Source: Pseudodesulfovibrio sp. (GTDB taxonomy: Bacteria > Desulfobacterota > Desulfovibrionia > Desulfovibrionales > Desulfovibrionaceae). Taken from it: DNA of 64,000 nucleotides. Shown piece by piece: positions 41,120 to 49,145 of this stretch. The stretch spans positions 2,181,029-2,245,028 of the forward strand of contig JADGEX010000001.1 of the NCBI GenBank assembly GCA_016744135.1, in the 5' to 3' direction. The notes beneath the pieces were generated by a model. The model did no database searches, was not told where the DNA came from, and worked only from the letters and a program-made list of their open reading frames with translations. The number at the start of each line of letters is the position of its first letter. The first letter of the stretch is position 1. The position numbers were made by a program, and so were the translations under genes.

Positions 41120-43900
41120 CTATTCCTCAAAAATGCCGCTATTGATGACGTAGACCTTTTTTTGACCCATACCGGGAAGGCGTTTATTCATTTGATAACC
41201 TCCATTGTTGCCCGCGGACAAGATGTCCTGTTTAATGAGCTCCCGGCATACCATTTTGTGGTCAAAGCCCTTACATATTTCGTTTCGGAAGACTTCAGGA
41301 AGGACCCAGTATTCGTATTCGTCATATCCGAGTTGTGTTACGCGGAAGCCTGCACGATTATGCCTGTCAAAGAATGTTGAATCGTTCATTATCGTCGAGT
41401 TTCCATCGCGTTCGTGAGGGGAAGCCAATTCAAATCGGGTGCTACCATTTTTTTCGAAGAAGGCGCGAATCTGTCGAATAGAATCCCTTACCTCCGCCGC
41501 ACCGGCTCCACCGCGAGTGTCGAGCCAGTTGTGGAAACATGTGAGTGCAGCTTTGGTGGCTTCTGCGGGCTTCCAGGGAAGGACTCCGATCTCAACTGCC
41601 AGCTCCCCGGCTGCAGCACCGTGCGCAAAGCGCCTGCAAACTCGTTTGACCTGCCCATCAGCTTTGGGCGGACAGTGGGCAGTATAGAATTGCTCATTAA
41701 TCGCATTGAGGCATTTTCGTACAGAATTAAGGTCTTCAGTGGCCTTTTCAAGAAAGGCTCTTAACGGGGTTCCATAATATGAAGTTGATGTACGGTTGAT
41801 CTTTTGTGCGAATTCATCACCATTCCTGAGGTTGTGAAGTTCTTCGAAGGCTCCAAATCCGCCTCCTGCATCAGCCTGAATGTCAACAATTCTTACGGTC
41901 TGTCCTGCATGTACCTTGAGACGAGGATCTTCCATAATTTTTTGCTCCAGAGAAATCTCTCCGGTGCTGAGAAAGGTAGAACGCCAGGTGTTGATAGGTG
42001 CATTGGTCCCGTTTTTGGTGGCGCGTACTTTACCCATCCCGTTGGCCAGCATGTAAGCAGATTCAGCGACATTGGCGCCTGTTGCCTGTCCCATCTCATC
42101 CAAACACAAGAGGGTGTCGCAGTGGGACGCAGCAATTGCCTCAATCCCATTATCCGTTGCCCGCCAGGATCGGATATAGCCATTGTCTCCGCCGCCTCCA
42201 CAAACGCTTGCAGCAGCCTGGAGGATCGTGGTTTTTCCGATTGAACTCGGTCCAATCAAATTGAATCCTCCAGATTCAGCTCCTGCGTGATGCAGCATGA
42301 CCGCCGCAAATGCTAGTGATACGGCAAAGACGAGGCGTGAATTACCCACACACAGCATCCCGACAGATTCTTGCCAGTCCTTAAGGTTTCCACGGCATCG
42401 GTAGGGATTTTCAAAAAACTGTCCCTGGAGAATGGTGCGCTCGGTCTCGATAGATCCATAGGTGTGATCGTGAAGGACAAACTTGTCAGAGTGCCACCCT
42501 GTGCGTTTGACGCAAAGCGCTCGGGCGTCGGATGTGGTTTGTGTGATGTATTGATGAAGACGGGTTTTACTTTTGGTCCCTCCAGCGAGCTGGAGGCCCA
42601 GGTTAGCCAATTGCTGTCGGTAGGGTTCGCCATTTCCCGAAGTCATTTCCATGGGCATGGCCCACTTGTGTGCTACGCCATCGAGATCAGTGATTTGCAA
42701 AAGGCGTCCCCAGTTTTGGTTATCTTCGTCACGAGTGACTCCAAGAACATCAAGGGGAGAGCAAAGCCATTGTTCTTCAATATTTCCGTCTCTGTTGATT
42801 TCTTTAAAGTAGACGCCATCTTTGGTCACGATGAACTGGGAAGAGGGGAGTGTCTCCTCCTTGGACTTATCACCTATATTGAAGCGTTCAAGCGCCAAGC
42901 GCTTGAACGCTTCACGATCGAGTTTGTTTTTTTCGATCCAATCCAAGACTTTTTCGCGAGTCCAATCCGTGGCGTCTGCCAAGTCCCACCCTTTGGGGGC
43001 GTCAGCTGGAGGCGGGACAATTCCAATGGATTTAGCCTGCGCAATCGTTGCGAATTCAGTTACGCTCAAGGCAGCTTCAAATCCAGGTTTGTCTGCATCA
43101 GGCCAGAGGAAGACAGAATGCTCGTTAAGAGGGCCCCAATCCGTCATGTGAGTGGCCTTAGAGCCACTTTGCCAAGTGATGACAGTCATAGAGTCGTTCA
43201 GCATGTTTCGTGCGGCATCAGCCGCTTTTTCGCCTTCTACTACAAGAACAGGTACGTTTTTTCCATTCGAAGCCAGCAATTCAAGTCCATAAAGAGAACG
43301 AAGTTCAGGTTGAGCCTGCCACTGCCATGCTCGGTTCCAATTTTCATCCGTGCAAAAAGTCAGGGGAAGGATGATTTTGCTGCCATCACGCATATCAAAC
43401 CTCCACACATAGCTCATGAGTTGGCCTTTCTCGTTGCGGTATGTCCATATCATGGAGGGGGATCCAAGTTTTGGGTGTTTTTGCGGCGGTTCAGAATAGT
43501 TTTCAGGGACCGGCCGCAAAACAGTCCACGATTTAAGTTTTGCCTGTTTGGGAGGTTTCTTTTTTTGGTTGCGAGGAGAAATAGGTGAAATCCTTATTCT
43601 GAGATCTTCAGCAAGTGCCTTTGCAGCCTCTCCCTGAGTTTTGTGACCAAAAAGGTATCCGTATAGATCAATGAAATCTCCACCCCCTTCACCCGTTGCG
43701 TAGTCATTCCACATGCCCGTTTTGTAGTTGATCTTGAAGGAGCCAGGTTTTTTGTCTTCCCTAGTCGGGTTGCAGGGAATGTAAAAGTCACCCCGGTACT
43801 TGCCACCAGGCGTCCAGGCTTCCAGCAGATCGCGGCTTCTATTTTGGGCAGCGCGGTTGATGCCTTCGAAATCAATTTTCATAGGTTTATTTTTTTTCAT
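41120..43900 (-). CDS. P4-like TOPRIM-primase / DUF927 helicase
   Basis: A 926-residue replication protein started at MKKNKPMKIDFEG (ATG 43900, AGGATAA upstream); the longer frame to 43975 overlaps the preceding gene. The N-terminus (YRGDFYIPCNPTREDKKPGS, TGMWNDYATGEGGGDFIDLY) resembles the primase zinc-ribbon region without its full cysteine set. A TOPRIM domain follows near 220 (VPVLVVEGEKAADAARNML, FLWPDADKPGFEAA). The DUF927 helicase domain is in the second half, with Walker A NLIGPSSIGKTTILQAAASV near 550 and a DEMGQ Walker B. It should initiate replication of the excised element. Last gene of the leftward mobility operon. Confidence 0.85.
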   Translation of the reverse strand: MKKNKPMKIDFEGINRAAQNRSRDLLEAWTPGGKYRGDFYIPCNPTREDKKPGSFKINYKTGMWNDYATGEGGGDFIDLYGYLFGHKTQGEAAKALAEDLRIRISPISPRNQKKKPPKQAKLKSWTVLRPVPENYSEPPQKHPKLGSPSMIWTYRNEKGQLMSYVWRFDMRDGSKIILPLTFCTDENWNRAWQWQAQPELRSLYGLELLASNGKNVPVLVVEGEKAADAARNMLNDSMTVITWQSGSKATHMTDWGPLNEHSVFLWPDADKPGFEAALSVTEFATIAQAKSIGIVPPPADAPKGWDLADATDWTREKVLDWIEKNKLDREAFKRLALERFNIGDKSKEETLPSSQFIVTKDGVYFKEINRDGNIEEQWLCSPLDVLGVTRDEDNQNWGRLLQITDLDGVAHKWAMPMEMTSGNGEPYRQQLANLGLQLAGGTKSKTRLHQYITQTTSDARALCVKRTGWHSDKFVLHDHTYGSIETERTILQGQFFENPYRCRGNLKDWQESVGMLCVGNSRLVFAVSLAFAAVMLHHAGAESGGFNLIGPSSIGKTTILQAAASVCGGGGDNGYIRSWRATDNGIEAIAASHCDTLLCLDEMGQATGANVAESAYMLANGMGKVRATKNGTNAPINTWRSTFLSTGEISLEQKIMEDPRLKVHAGQTVRIVDIQADAGGGFGAFEELHNLRNGDEFAQKINRTSTSYYGTPLRAFLEKATEDLNSVRKCLNAINEQFYTAHCPPKADGQVKRVCRRFAHGAAAGELAVEIGVLPWKPAEATKAALTCFHNWLDTRGGAGAAEVRDSIRQIRAFFEKNGSTRFELASPHERDGNSTIMNDSTFFDRHNRAGFRVTQLGYDEYEYWVLPEVFRNEICKGFDHKMVCRELIKQDILSAGNNGGYQMNKRLPGMGQKKVYVINSGIFEE
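42881..42913. repeat. 33-bp perfect inverted repeat inside the primase gene
   Basis: Arms GAAGCGTTCAAGCGC and GCGCTTGAACGCTTC around CAA. In the gene it encodes EAFKRLALERF. Its core matches the island palindromes and the integrase copy at 45972. Confidence 0.75.
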
Positions 43901-43905
43901 TTCAT

Positions 43906-44169
43906 TTATCCTTTCGCGTTGGTGTGCGTGGGAGCGCTGTCGAGGGGAGCATGCTGCTTGGGTTGGGAGAGCCATTCAAGGTAGTTTTTCTTAGTGTAGT
44001 ACACGAGTCCTCCGAGTGTTTCGTGCTTAGGGCCTGTCCCAGCAGAATCAAAATTCTGCATAGTGCCACGGGCAAAGGGCAGTCCATACTGGACGCGATA
44101 GGTGGGCCATTGGTGGCGCCATAAAATTTCGGGTAAGGTGCGTTGGAAAACGCTGACGAGATCATTCAT
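43906..44169 (-). CDS. AlpA/excisionase-like small DNA-binding protein
   Basis: An 87-residue protein with AAGGAGGCAGA before the ATG. RVQYGLPFARGTMQNFDSAG, then GPKHETLGGLVYYTKKNYLE and WL have the layout of an HTH_17/MerR-type winged helix ('lsr.tl.n..s.G.GP....lgg.v.Y.....l.WL'). In P4-like elements AlpA proteins control excision and integrase expression. An overlapping ORF in another frame (43902-44165) has a proline/serine-biased composition and no ribosome site. The gene sits five bases before the primase start. Confidence 0.75.
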   Translation of the reverse strand: MNDLVSVFQRTLPEILWRHQWPTYRVQYGLPFARGTMQNFDSAGTGPKHETLGGLVYYTKKNYLEWLSQPKQHAPLDSAPTHTNAKG

Positions 44170-44244
44170 TCTGCCTCCTTGTTTTTCATTGTGAGGACAG
44201 AATGAAGAAGCCGGAGAAAAATGAGGTAGAACTTTACTAGTGGG

Positions 44245-44272
44245 GTAGTCCTACTGTTGAAGTAGGAACTAC
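44245..44272. repeat. inverted repeat between two mobility genes
   Basis: GTAGTCCTAC and GTAGGAACTAC around TGTTGAA, with one bulged base, 76 bp before the AlpA-like start. It could be an operator. Confidence 0.45.
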
Positions 44273-44976
44273 ATAATTATTTCACGATATTTTTTGAGTG
44301 AACAATTGATGGCTGTCTTAGCGATTCTCAGAACATGGTTGCTTCCGTAGTATTCAGGGTACTCATTATGGTAATGAGGGAAAACCTTCTTGGCGATTGT
44401 TTTAGCGTCGCAACCCGCTTGCCTTGCGTCAAGAACTCGTAGGTATGTCGGCCACAGGTCTTTGTGGGTAGGAGCTTTTTTCTTTATTTCCACCGGTGAG
44501 ATGGTCGAATCCTGGCTGTTAAAGCCAGATTGAAAGACATCGTCAAAGCTTCGTTGAATGGTGTTCAGTCGAGTTTTAGCTTCTTCAAGCTGAGGGCCAA
44601 GTGGTTTTTGAATATTAAAAATGATTGCTACGGAGTAATTCGGTAACGGGCCAATCAATTCGTCACCCGTGCCTGTTATGATTCGGACATCATCATGTCG
44701 TATGAAATCGAGAAAGACAGGGTAGTCCGTTAAAGGGTTCAGTACTCCAGTTTTCAGACCAAAGGACTTGGCTCGGGCAGTATCGTCAATGACAAAGTCT
44801 CGATCCGACGGGTCCTTCCAGCGGGCGCTTGAATCTTCGGGCAAGTTGTCTTGAGCCTCTTCCCAGGTCTGTTGATAATCGGGATTCCTGCGCAAGAATT
44901 CCCAAGCCCAGCGTTTGCGCGGGAAGTTGTCAGGAAAGAGATAGTTATTTTCATCGGTCCAATCTTGAATGATCAT
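44269..44976 (-). CDS. DUF6499/DUF2285-like regulator of integrative elements
   Basis: A 235-residue protein. The N-terminus (KRWAWEFLRRNPDYQQTWEE) matches the transcriptional-regulator-like DUF6499 pattern, and the C-terminus (DLWPTYLRVLDARQAGCDAK, TIAKKVFPH, VLRIAKTAINCSLKKYREI) matches DUF2285. Genes of this type accompany integrases and excisionases in integrative elements. The middle is variable. It sits 15 bp after the integrase stop in the same direction. Function is unproven. Confidence 0.7.
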   Translation of the reverse strand: MIIQDWTDENNYLFPDNFPRKRWAWEFLRRNPDYQQTWEEAQDNLPEDSSARWKDPSDRDFVIDDTARAKSFGLKTGVLNPLTDYPVFLDFIRHDDVRIITGTGDELIGPLPNYSVAIIFNIQKPLGPQLEEAKTRLNTIQRSFDDVFQSGFNSQDSTISPVEIKKKAPTHKDLWPTYLRVLDARQAGCDAKTIAKKVFPHYHNEYPEYYGSNHVLRIAKTAINCSLKKYREIIM

Positions 44977-44991
44977 TGCCCTTGTCCTGCT

Positions 44992-46248
44992 TTATCCGTT
45001 GGATTTTTTGCTCGCAATAGGGATTACTTTGCCGTCATTATTTTTAACTGCGAGAAATCTTTCCATTGTTTTGGTCGCTTGAATTAGATTTTCTGTCTGC
45101 AAGTGCGCGTATCGCTGTGTGGTAATAGGGTTGCTGTGACCCATGAGTCGTTGAATTTGATAGAGGTCAACACCCGCCTGCGCCATTCGAGAGCCATATG
45201 TGTGTCGGAGGCCGTGAAAGCTGAATCGTTGTTTGGAGTTCTCCACATTGGCGTTGAGTCCGACCTTATCGACAGTTCGTTTAAATGTGACCGGGACCTG
45301 TTGCATAATGCGCCCTTTGGCATCTGGGAATATCAGTCGATTAGCAGGTTGCCTTTTATATCCTTCGAACAATTCTTGGATTAGAACAGGCATTGGGACG
45401 GTTCTGTTCTTGTCGTGCTTGCCATCAAGTATGCGGATGGAATCTGAATTGACTCTCCCCCAAGTTAAGCGTGCGATCTCTGAAAAACGAAGTCCGCAAT
45501 AAAGAGCGACGAGGGCCATGTCATGGGTCTGAAGACTTCTTTTCTTTAGAGATGCGAATAAGCTCTGTTCTTCCTTCTTGGTCAAGAATCGTTCTCTTTC
45601 GTTATTTAGCTTGGGAAGTCTGAAGCTGTTGTGTGTGGTGGGGCAGAGGCCATCGACAAGGCCTGCGTCCCTTGCGGCATTCCAGACAGTTGTGAATGTC
45701 CTGAAGACATATTGCTGGGTCCGGGGAGATCTTCCGGCTTTGACGAGTTTTGCCCTCAGGATCTTGATGTGGTCAAGGGCGATGTCCTTGATCGGCATAT
45801 CTCCCACAACTGGTCCGATCCAGATGCGGACATGCCCCTCCTCTTTACGAAAGGTCTCAGGTTTCTTGGAGAGACTGGCGTCAGGGGTATATGCGTTTGT
45901 GAAGAAATCCGAAAAAGTGGTGTCGATTCGTTTTTGTCGGATTCTTTTTCGTTCCTTTGCGGCCTTTTCTTCAAGCGCTTGGCGCTTGTTTTGTTCAAGC
46001 TCCTCTTTGAGCGAACATGGTCCGGTGCCGTTTTTTACGTTTTCAAGGTACTCTTTTCGCTTCAGATGCGCGTCTTCTTCGGACCAATCTTCAGATTCCC
46101 ATCCCAAGACGGATTCATACCGCTTGCCTGCATGAGTGAATCGAATGCCAAAACATCGATCGAATTTGATGCCGTGTTTGCGGGTTTCATGCTTATACCA
46201 ACGGACGCCTTTGAAGCGTACTGAGGATATCCATTTGGGTTGAGCCAT
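44992..46248 (-). CDS. int: tyrosine site-specific recombinase (integrase) of the island
   Basis: A 418-residue integrase started at MAQPKWISSVRF (ATG 46248, AAGGAACTCAA upstream); an in-frame extension to 46371 covers the arm-site region. The N-terminal arm-binding part is basic. The core-binding domain is at residues ~115-205. Catalytic residues are visible: R in ALYCGLRFSEIARL near 253, HGLRH near 344, and the H/Y pair LMGHSNPITTQRYAHL near 365-380. It lies 168 bp inside attR. Codons for KRQALEE form a copy of the island palindrome. Confidence 0.95.
   Translation of the reverse strand: MAQPKWISSVRFKGVRWYKHETRKHGIKFDRCFGIRFTHAGKRYESVLGWESEDWSEEDAHLKRKEYLENVKNGTGPCSLKEELEQNKRQALEEKAAKERKRIRQKRIDTTFSDFFTNAYTPDASLSKKPETFRKEEGHVRIWIGPVVGDMPIKDIALDHIKILRAKLVKAGRSPRTQQYVFRTFTTVWNAARDAGLVDGLCPTTHNSFRLPKLNNERERFLTKKEEQSLFASLKKRSLQTHDMALVALYCGLRFSEIARLTWGRVNSDSIRILDGKHDKNRTVPMPVLIQELFEGYKRQPANRLIFPDAKGRIMQQVPVTFKRTVDKVGLNANVENSKQRFSFHGLRHTYGSRMAQAGVDLYQIQRLMGHSNPITTQRYAHLQTENLIQATKTMERFLAVKNNDGKVIPIASKKSNG
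45972..45988. repeat. GGCGC/AAGCGC palindrome inside the integrase gene
   Basis: CAAGCGCTTGGCGCTTG, the same core as the primase copy at 42881-42913. Confidence 0.6.
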
Positions 46249-46269
46249 TTGAGTTCCTTTTCGTAGATT

Positions 46270-46291
46270 CCCACCACTTTCCCACCACTTT
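46270..46291 (+). repeat. tandem 11-bp motif near attR (possible integrase arm sites)
   Basis: CCCACCACTTT twice in tandem, matching 21214-21235. A related inverted word (GGTGGGAAAATG) lies at 46381. Confidence 0.6.
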
Positions 46292-46416
46292 TTGAATGAA
46301 GCTGAGTGAAAGTTGGTGAAAAGATATGAAGAAGAAGTATTAGAAAAATACAGTTTGGTCAATATGTTCAATGCAAATATGGTGGGAAAATGAAGAAGAA
46401 TGAAAGGGCATTTTGT

Positions 46417-46511
46417 GGGACTGAAAATCCCCGTGTCGGCAGTTCAATTCTGTCCCCGAGCACCACGCGATATCAAGCCCTTACGAAGTTTTCTTCGTAA
46501 GGGCTTTTTCG
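46417..46511 (+). repeat. attR: right 95-bp attachment repeat of the island
   Basis: Identical to 21104-21198. It contains only the 3' half of tRNA-Phe and the terminator, so it is not a functional tRNA. Confidence 0.95.
46475..46509 (+). terminator. copy of the tRNA terminator in attR
   Basis: Identical to the hairpin at 21162-21196. Confidence 0.85.
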
Positions 46512-46598
46512 TTGTTTGGTGAAATGTCCGCGAGAAGTTGAAGAAGATCCCCGTGTTTCTTCAGCGTGAGAGTCTCGACGTCGTGATTCTGTGCTGTG

Positions 46599-48992
46599 TT
46601 AATCTTTATCGTTCTTTACGTTGCAGGGGAAGCCGCGCATGTGGACAGAGCCGCTGATTTTGTCCGTGAAATCGGCGTGGACGAGGAGATTCACATTTGC
46701 GCCGTCGAGGGAATAGATATCGTGCCCGGGGAGATCTAGGTCGGGGCATGTTTGCCACCAGCCGTGTTGTGTGCAGACAACATTCTGGGCAAGACCTTGA
46801 GTCAATTTGGCTTGAAGGAGAATTTTACCGTGCACTGTTTCCAATGATACGGTGGCTCCGTCCGCTATCCCGAGAGTTTCAGCTTTATCTTTATTGATTT
46901 CTAGAAAGGGTTGGGGATGTCTTTTCCTCAGAGAGGGGAAAGCTCTGTGCTGTGATTGGCAGAATTCGCGGAGTTTTGCGGTAATCAATACAAATGGGAA
47001 GTCTTCGGAATTGATTCCTGCCTTTTCAAGAATAGCGAGCGGGTCATTCCACTCGGGAAAAGGAGCCTGTTCAATATTTTTGAGTTGTTGGGAAAAAAGT
47101 TCAACTCGCCCAGTCATGCTGCTGAATCCTTTTTTCTGATATTTTTTATAGGCCACAGGTCCTTGAATAAAGACGCCCCCTTCGTTTTCTTTGAGGGCCT
47201 TAAGCGAGAGGCCGACAGGGTTCAGCATGTCATCAAAAGCAGCATCAATGTTTCCGTTCCAGAATTTGTCGGACATGCCGAGTCTTTTTGCTATTTCAAA
47301 AATAATCCACAATTCGTCCTTACTTTCGCCACGTGGAGTTGCAACTGGTTCTCGCCATTGGACCACCCATTTGTTTTCCTGAAAAGCCAATGGGTAGCCG
47401 ATTCTTCCTGTTTCCCAGAAGCTGGCCGATGGTAAGACGATGTCGGCCAACTCCGCCGTTGGGTTGAGGAAGTGGTCAATATGAACATGAAAGTCTAGTC
47501 GTTTTAGGGCTTCCGAAGTCCTTTTGCTGTCAGGATTTGATGATATTGTGTTCGCCCCGAAAACGATCAGCCCTTTTATTGGGTAAGGGACGTCCTCTTC
47601 GATTGCCTTGCATATCAAGTGCGGTGGGACTGACATGATTGTTCCGGCTGGACCGAGTGGGTGATCGGGTAAAGCAATGTTTTTTTTGAACATCTCTGGT
47701 GTCACAAATTCAAAACCGAAAGGGTAATTTAGTGGAGGCATGAAATCATTGATATGGTTTCCGCCTTGTCGGTCATAGTCTCCGGTCAAGGCATAGAACA
47801 GGCATATAGCCCTGTTGGTTTGTGTTGCATTGAGGTTTTGCTCTACGCCGTTGAATGAATACCAGCATGAAGGACTGTTCTCGACCATCAAATGAACTGT
47901 TGCGATGATGTCTTTAGCCGGGATTGTGGTTGTTTTTTCCACATATTCCGGTGTGTATTGAGCAACAGATTTTCTCAAGCCGCTGAAAACGGTTTCGCAC
48001 CATATTTTTTGCCCATCCGCGAGCAAAACTTCTATCCGTGCTTCGAGTAGAGGCGAGAAGTCGGTTTTTTCCCCAGGGTAATAAAATGTTGGCAGACCTG
48101 TTTCGGGGGAAATAACAGCAAAAATATTGTTGTCATTGGTCGATGAATCCAAGTCTGAAGCACGGAGTAAATCTCCGGTGTCGCACCGAATCAGCAACGG
48201 TGCGTTGGTCCAATCGGTTACAAAGTCCCTATTGTACAGAGATTTTTCCAGCATGACGTGGATCATGCCCAAGGCCAAGGCGCCATCTGTGCCAGGTTTG
48301 ATCTGGAGCCATGAGTCCGCCTTGGCCGCGACTTTTGTGCGTCGTGGATCAATAACAATAAGTTTGGCTTTTCGTTTCAAGGCCGAGTTGATCTGTTGAT
48401 TATAGGCGTTGAAGGTGTTTGCAGGGTTATGGCCCCATATCAGTATGCATTGTGTGTGATTGAAGTCGGGCCATCCTGCGGTAAAGTCTTCGCCCATTTT
48501 CCCGAATGTCAGAGCAGATCCATTGTCCCGATGCCAGTTGCAGATATGGGTGGTGGTCATGTGGTTGGGGGTGCCATAAATATTTGCCAATCGACGAACA
48601 AAGGGCGTTATTTCCCATACAGGAGAAGATACATTCGTTTGCGAAAAGACGAATGCTTCAGCGCCATGTTGCTCTTTAATTCGAAACATTTGTTCTGCGA
48701 CGATATCCAAAGCTTCATCCCAACTTATGCGTTCCCAGCCTGGATCGCTCGCCCCTTTGGGGTTTGTGCGTTTCAGCGGGTGAGTCAGTCTTTGTTTGTT
48801 TGATACCAACTCAGGTCCGGCAAATCCTTTGGGGCAAAGAGGTCTGTAAAAATGGTGCTCTTTGTCTGGGCTGATCTTGATAAATTTGCCATTGGCGATA
48901 TGTGCCACTACCGGGCAATTACTGAAGCATTGTGCACAATAGGTTCGTATTTTTCGAATGTCTGGATCAGATTTCCTTTCCGAAGTCTTCAT
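46599..48992 (-). CDS. molybdopterin (bis-PGD) oxidoreductase, cytoplasmic
   Basis: A 797-residue protein of the DMSO-reductase superfamily, started at MKTSERKSDPD (ATG 48992) because GGGAGGAAAACG precedes it. The N-terminal cluster motif is CAQCFSNC with a fourth Cys in PLCPKG. The Mo/W-binding region includes WERISWDEALDIVAEQM, HICNWHRDNGSALTFG (a candidate Cys ligand), WGHNPANTFNAYNQ and ADIVLPSASFWETGRIGYP. The C-terminal guanine-dinucleotide domain has RKRHPQPFLEINKDKAETLG. There is no Tat signal and no partner subunit gene, so it probably acts in the cytoplasm. The substrate is unknown. It is divergent from a MarR regulator across a long palindrome. Confidence 0.9.
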   Translation of the reverse strand: MKTSERKSDPDIRKIRTYCAQCFSNCPVVAHIANGKFIKISPDKEHHFYRPLCPKGFAGPELVSNKQRLTHPLKRTNPKGASDPGWERISWDEALDIVAEQMFRIKEQHGAEAFVFSQTNVSSPVWEITPFVRRLANIYGTPNHMTTTHICNWHRDNGSALTFGKMGEDFTAGWPDFNHTQCILIWGHNPANTFNAYNQQINSALKRKAKLIVIDPRRTKVAAKADSWLQIKPGTDGALALGMIHVMLEKSLYNRDFVTDWTNAPLLIRCDTGDLLRASDLDSSTNDNNIFAVISPETGLPTFYYPGEKTDFSPLLEARIEVLLADGQKIWCETVFSGLRKSVAQYTPEYVEKTTTIPAKDIIATVHLMVENSPSCWYSFNGVEQNLNATQTNRAICLFYALTGDYDRQGGNHINDFMPPLNYPFGFEFVTPEMFKKNIALPDHPLGPAGTIMSVPPHLICKAIEEDVPYPIKGLIVFGANTISSNPDSKRTSEALKRLDFHVHIDHFLNPTAELADIVLPSASFWETGRIGYPLAFQENKWVVQWREPVATPRGESKDELWIIFEIAKRLGMSDKFWNGNIDAAFDDMLNPVGLSLKALKENEGGVFIQGPVAYKKYQKKGFSSMTGRVELFSQQLKNIEQAPFPEWNDPLAILEKAGINSEDFPFVLITAKLREFCQSQHRAFPSLRKRHPQPFLEINKDKAETLGIADGATVSLETVHGKILLQAKLTQGLAQNVVCTQHGWWQTCPDLDLPGHDIYSLDGANVNLLVHADFTDKISGSVHMRGFPCNVKNDKD

Positions 48993-49064
48993 CGTTTTCC
49001 TCCCAACGGTTCGTGTTTTTTGACTCAGAAACGCTATGAATGTTGAGGAATTCATTGTTACACA

Positions 49065-49109
49065 TCAGAATGACAAGTTGTCAACCCTGTTGACAACTTG
49101 TCATTCTGA
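49065..49109. promoter_or_regulatory. perfect 45-bp palindrome in the divergent promoter; likely MarR operator
   Basis: Two 21-base arms around CCT. Each arm contains a 13-bp inner palindrome (TGACAAGTTGTCA at 49071, TGACAACTTGTCA at 49091), centred 20 bp apart, about two helical turns. It lies between the oxidoreductase start (48992) and the MarR start (49146). This is a classic layout for a regulator controlling itself and its neighbour. Confidence 0.8.
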
Positions 49110-49145
49110 TTGCAAAAAGGCTTATGTTCGTGTTATTCTCATCCT

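Larger units (their letters stand above)
21104..46511. mobile_element. 25.4-kb integrative island in tRNA-Phe carrying Zorya and type I R-M
   Basis: Bounded by perfect 95-bp direct repeats of the tRNA-Phe 3' portion, with a tyrosine integrase 168 bp inside the right end. It holds an AlpA-like protein, a primase-helicase, putative iterons and two anti-phage systems. No capsid, packaging or conjugation genes were seen, so it is best described as a phage-satellite-like or plasmid-like integrative element. Zorya genes are clearly A/T-richer than the flanking chromosome; most of the R-M genes are not, implying cargo of mixed origin. Confidence 0.92.

Noticed and set aside
42371-43588. 405-residue frame antisense to the primase gene
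   Set aside because: Shadow of the DUF927 primase; composition is biased and no family pattern is seen.
43902-44165. Alternative frame over the AlpA-like gene
   Set aside because: Ser/Pro-biased, no ribosome site; the 43906-44169 frame has AAGGAGG and an HTH_17 pattern.
46417-46492. Second tRNA-Phe at the right end of the island
   Set aside because: Only the 3' part is present; the acceptor 5' strand and D-arm are missing, so it is attR and not a tRNA.
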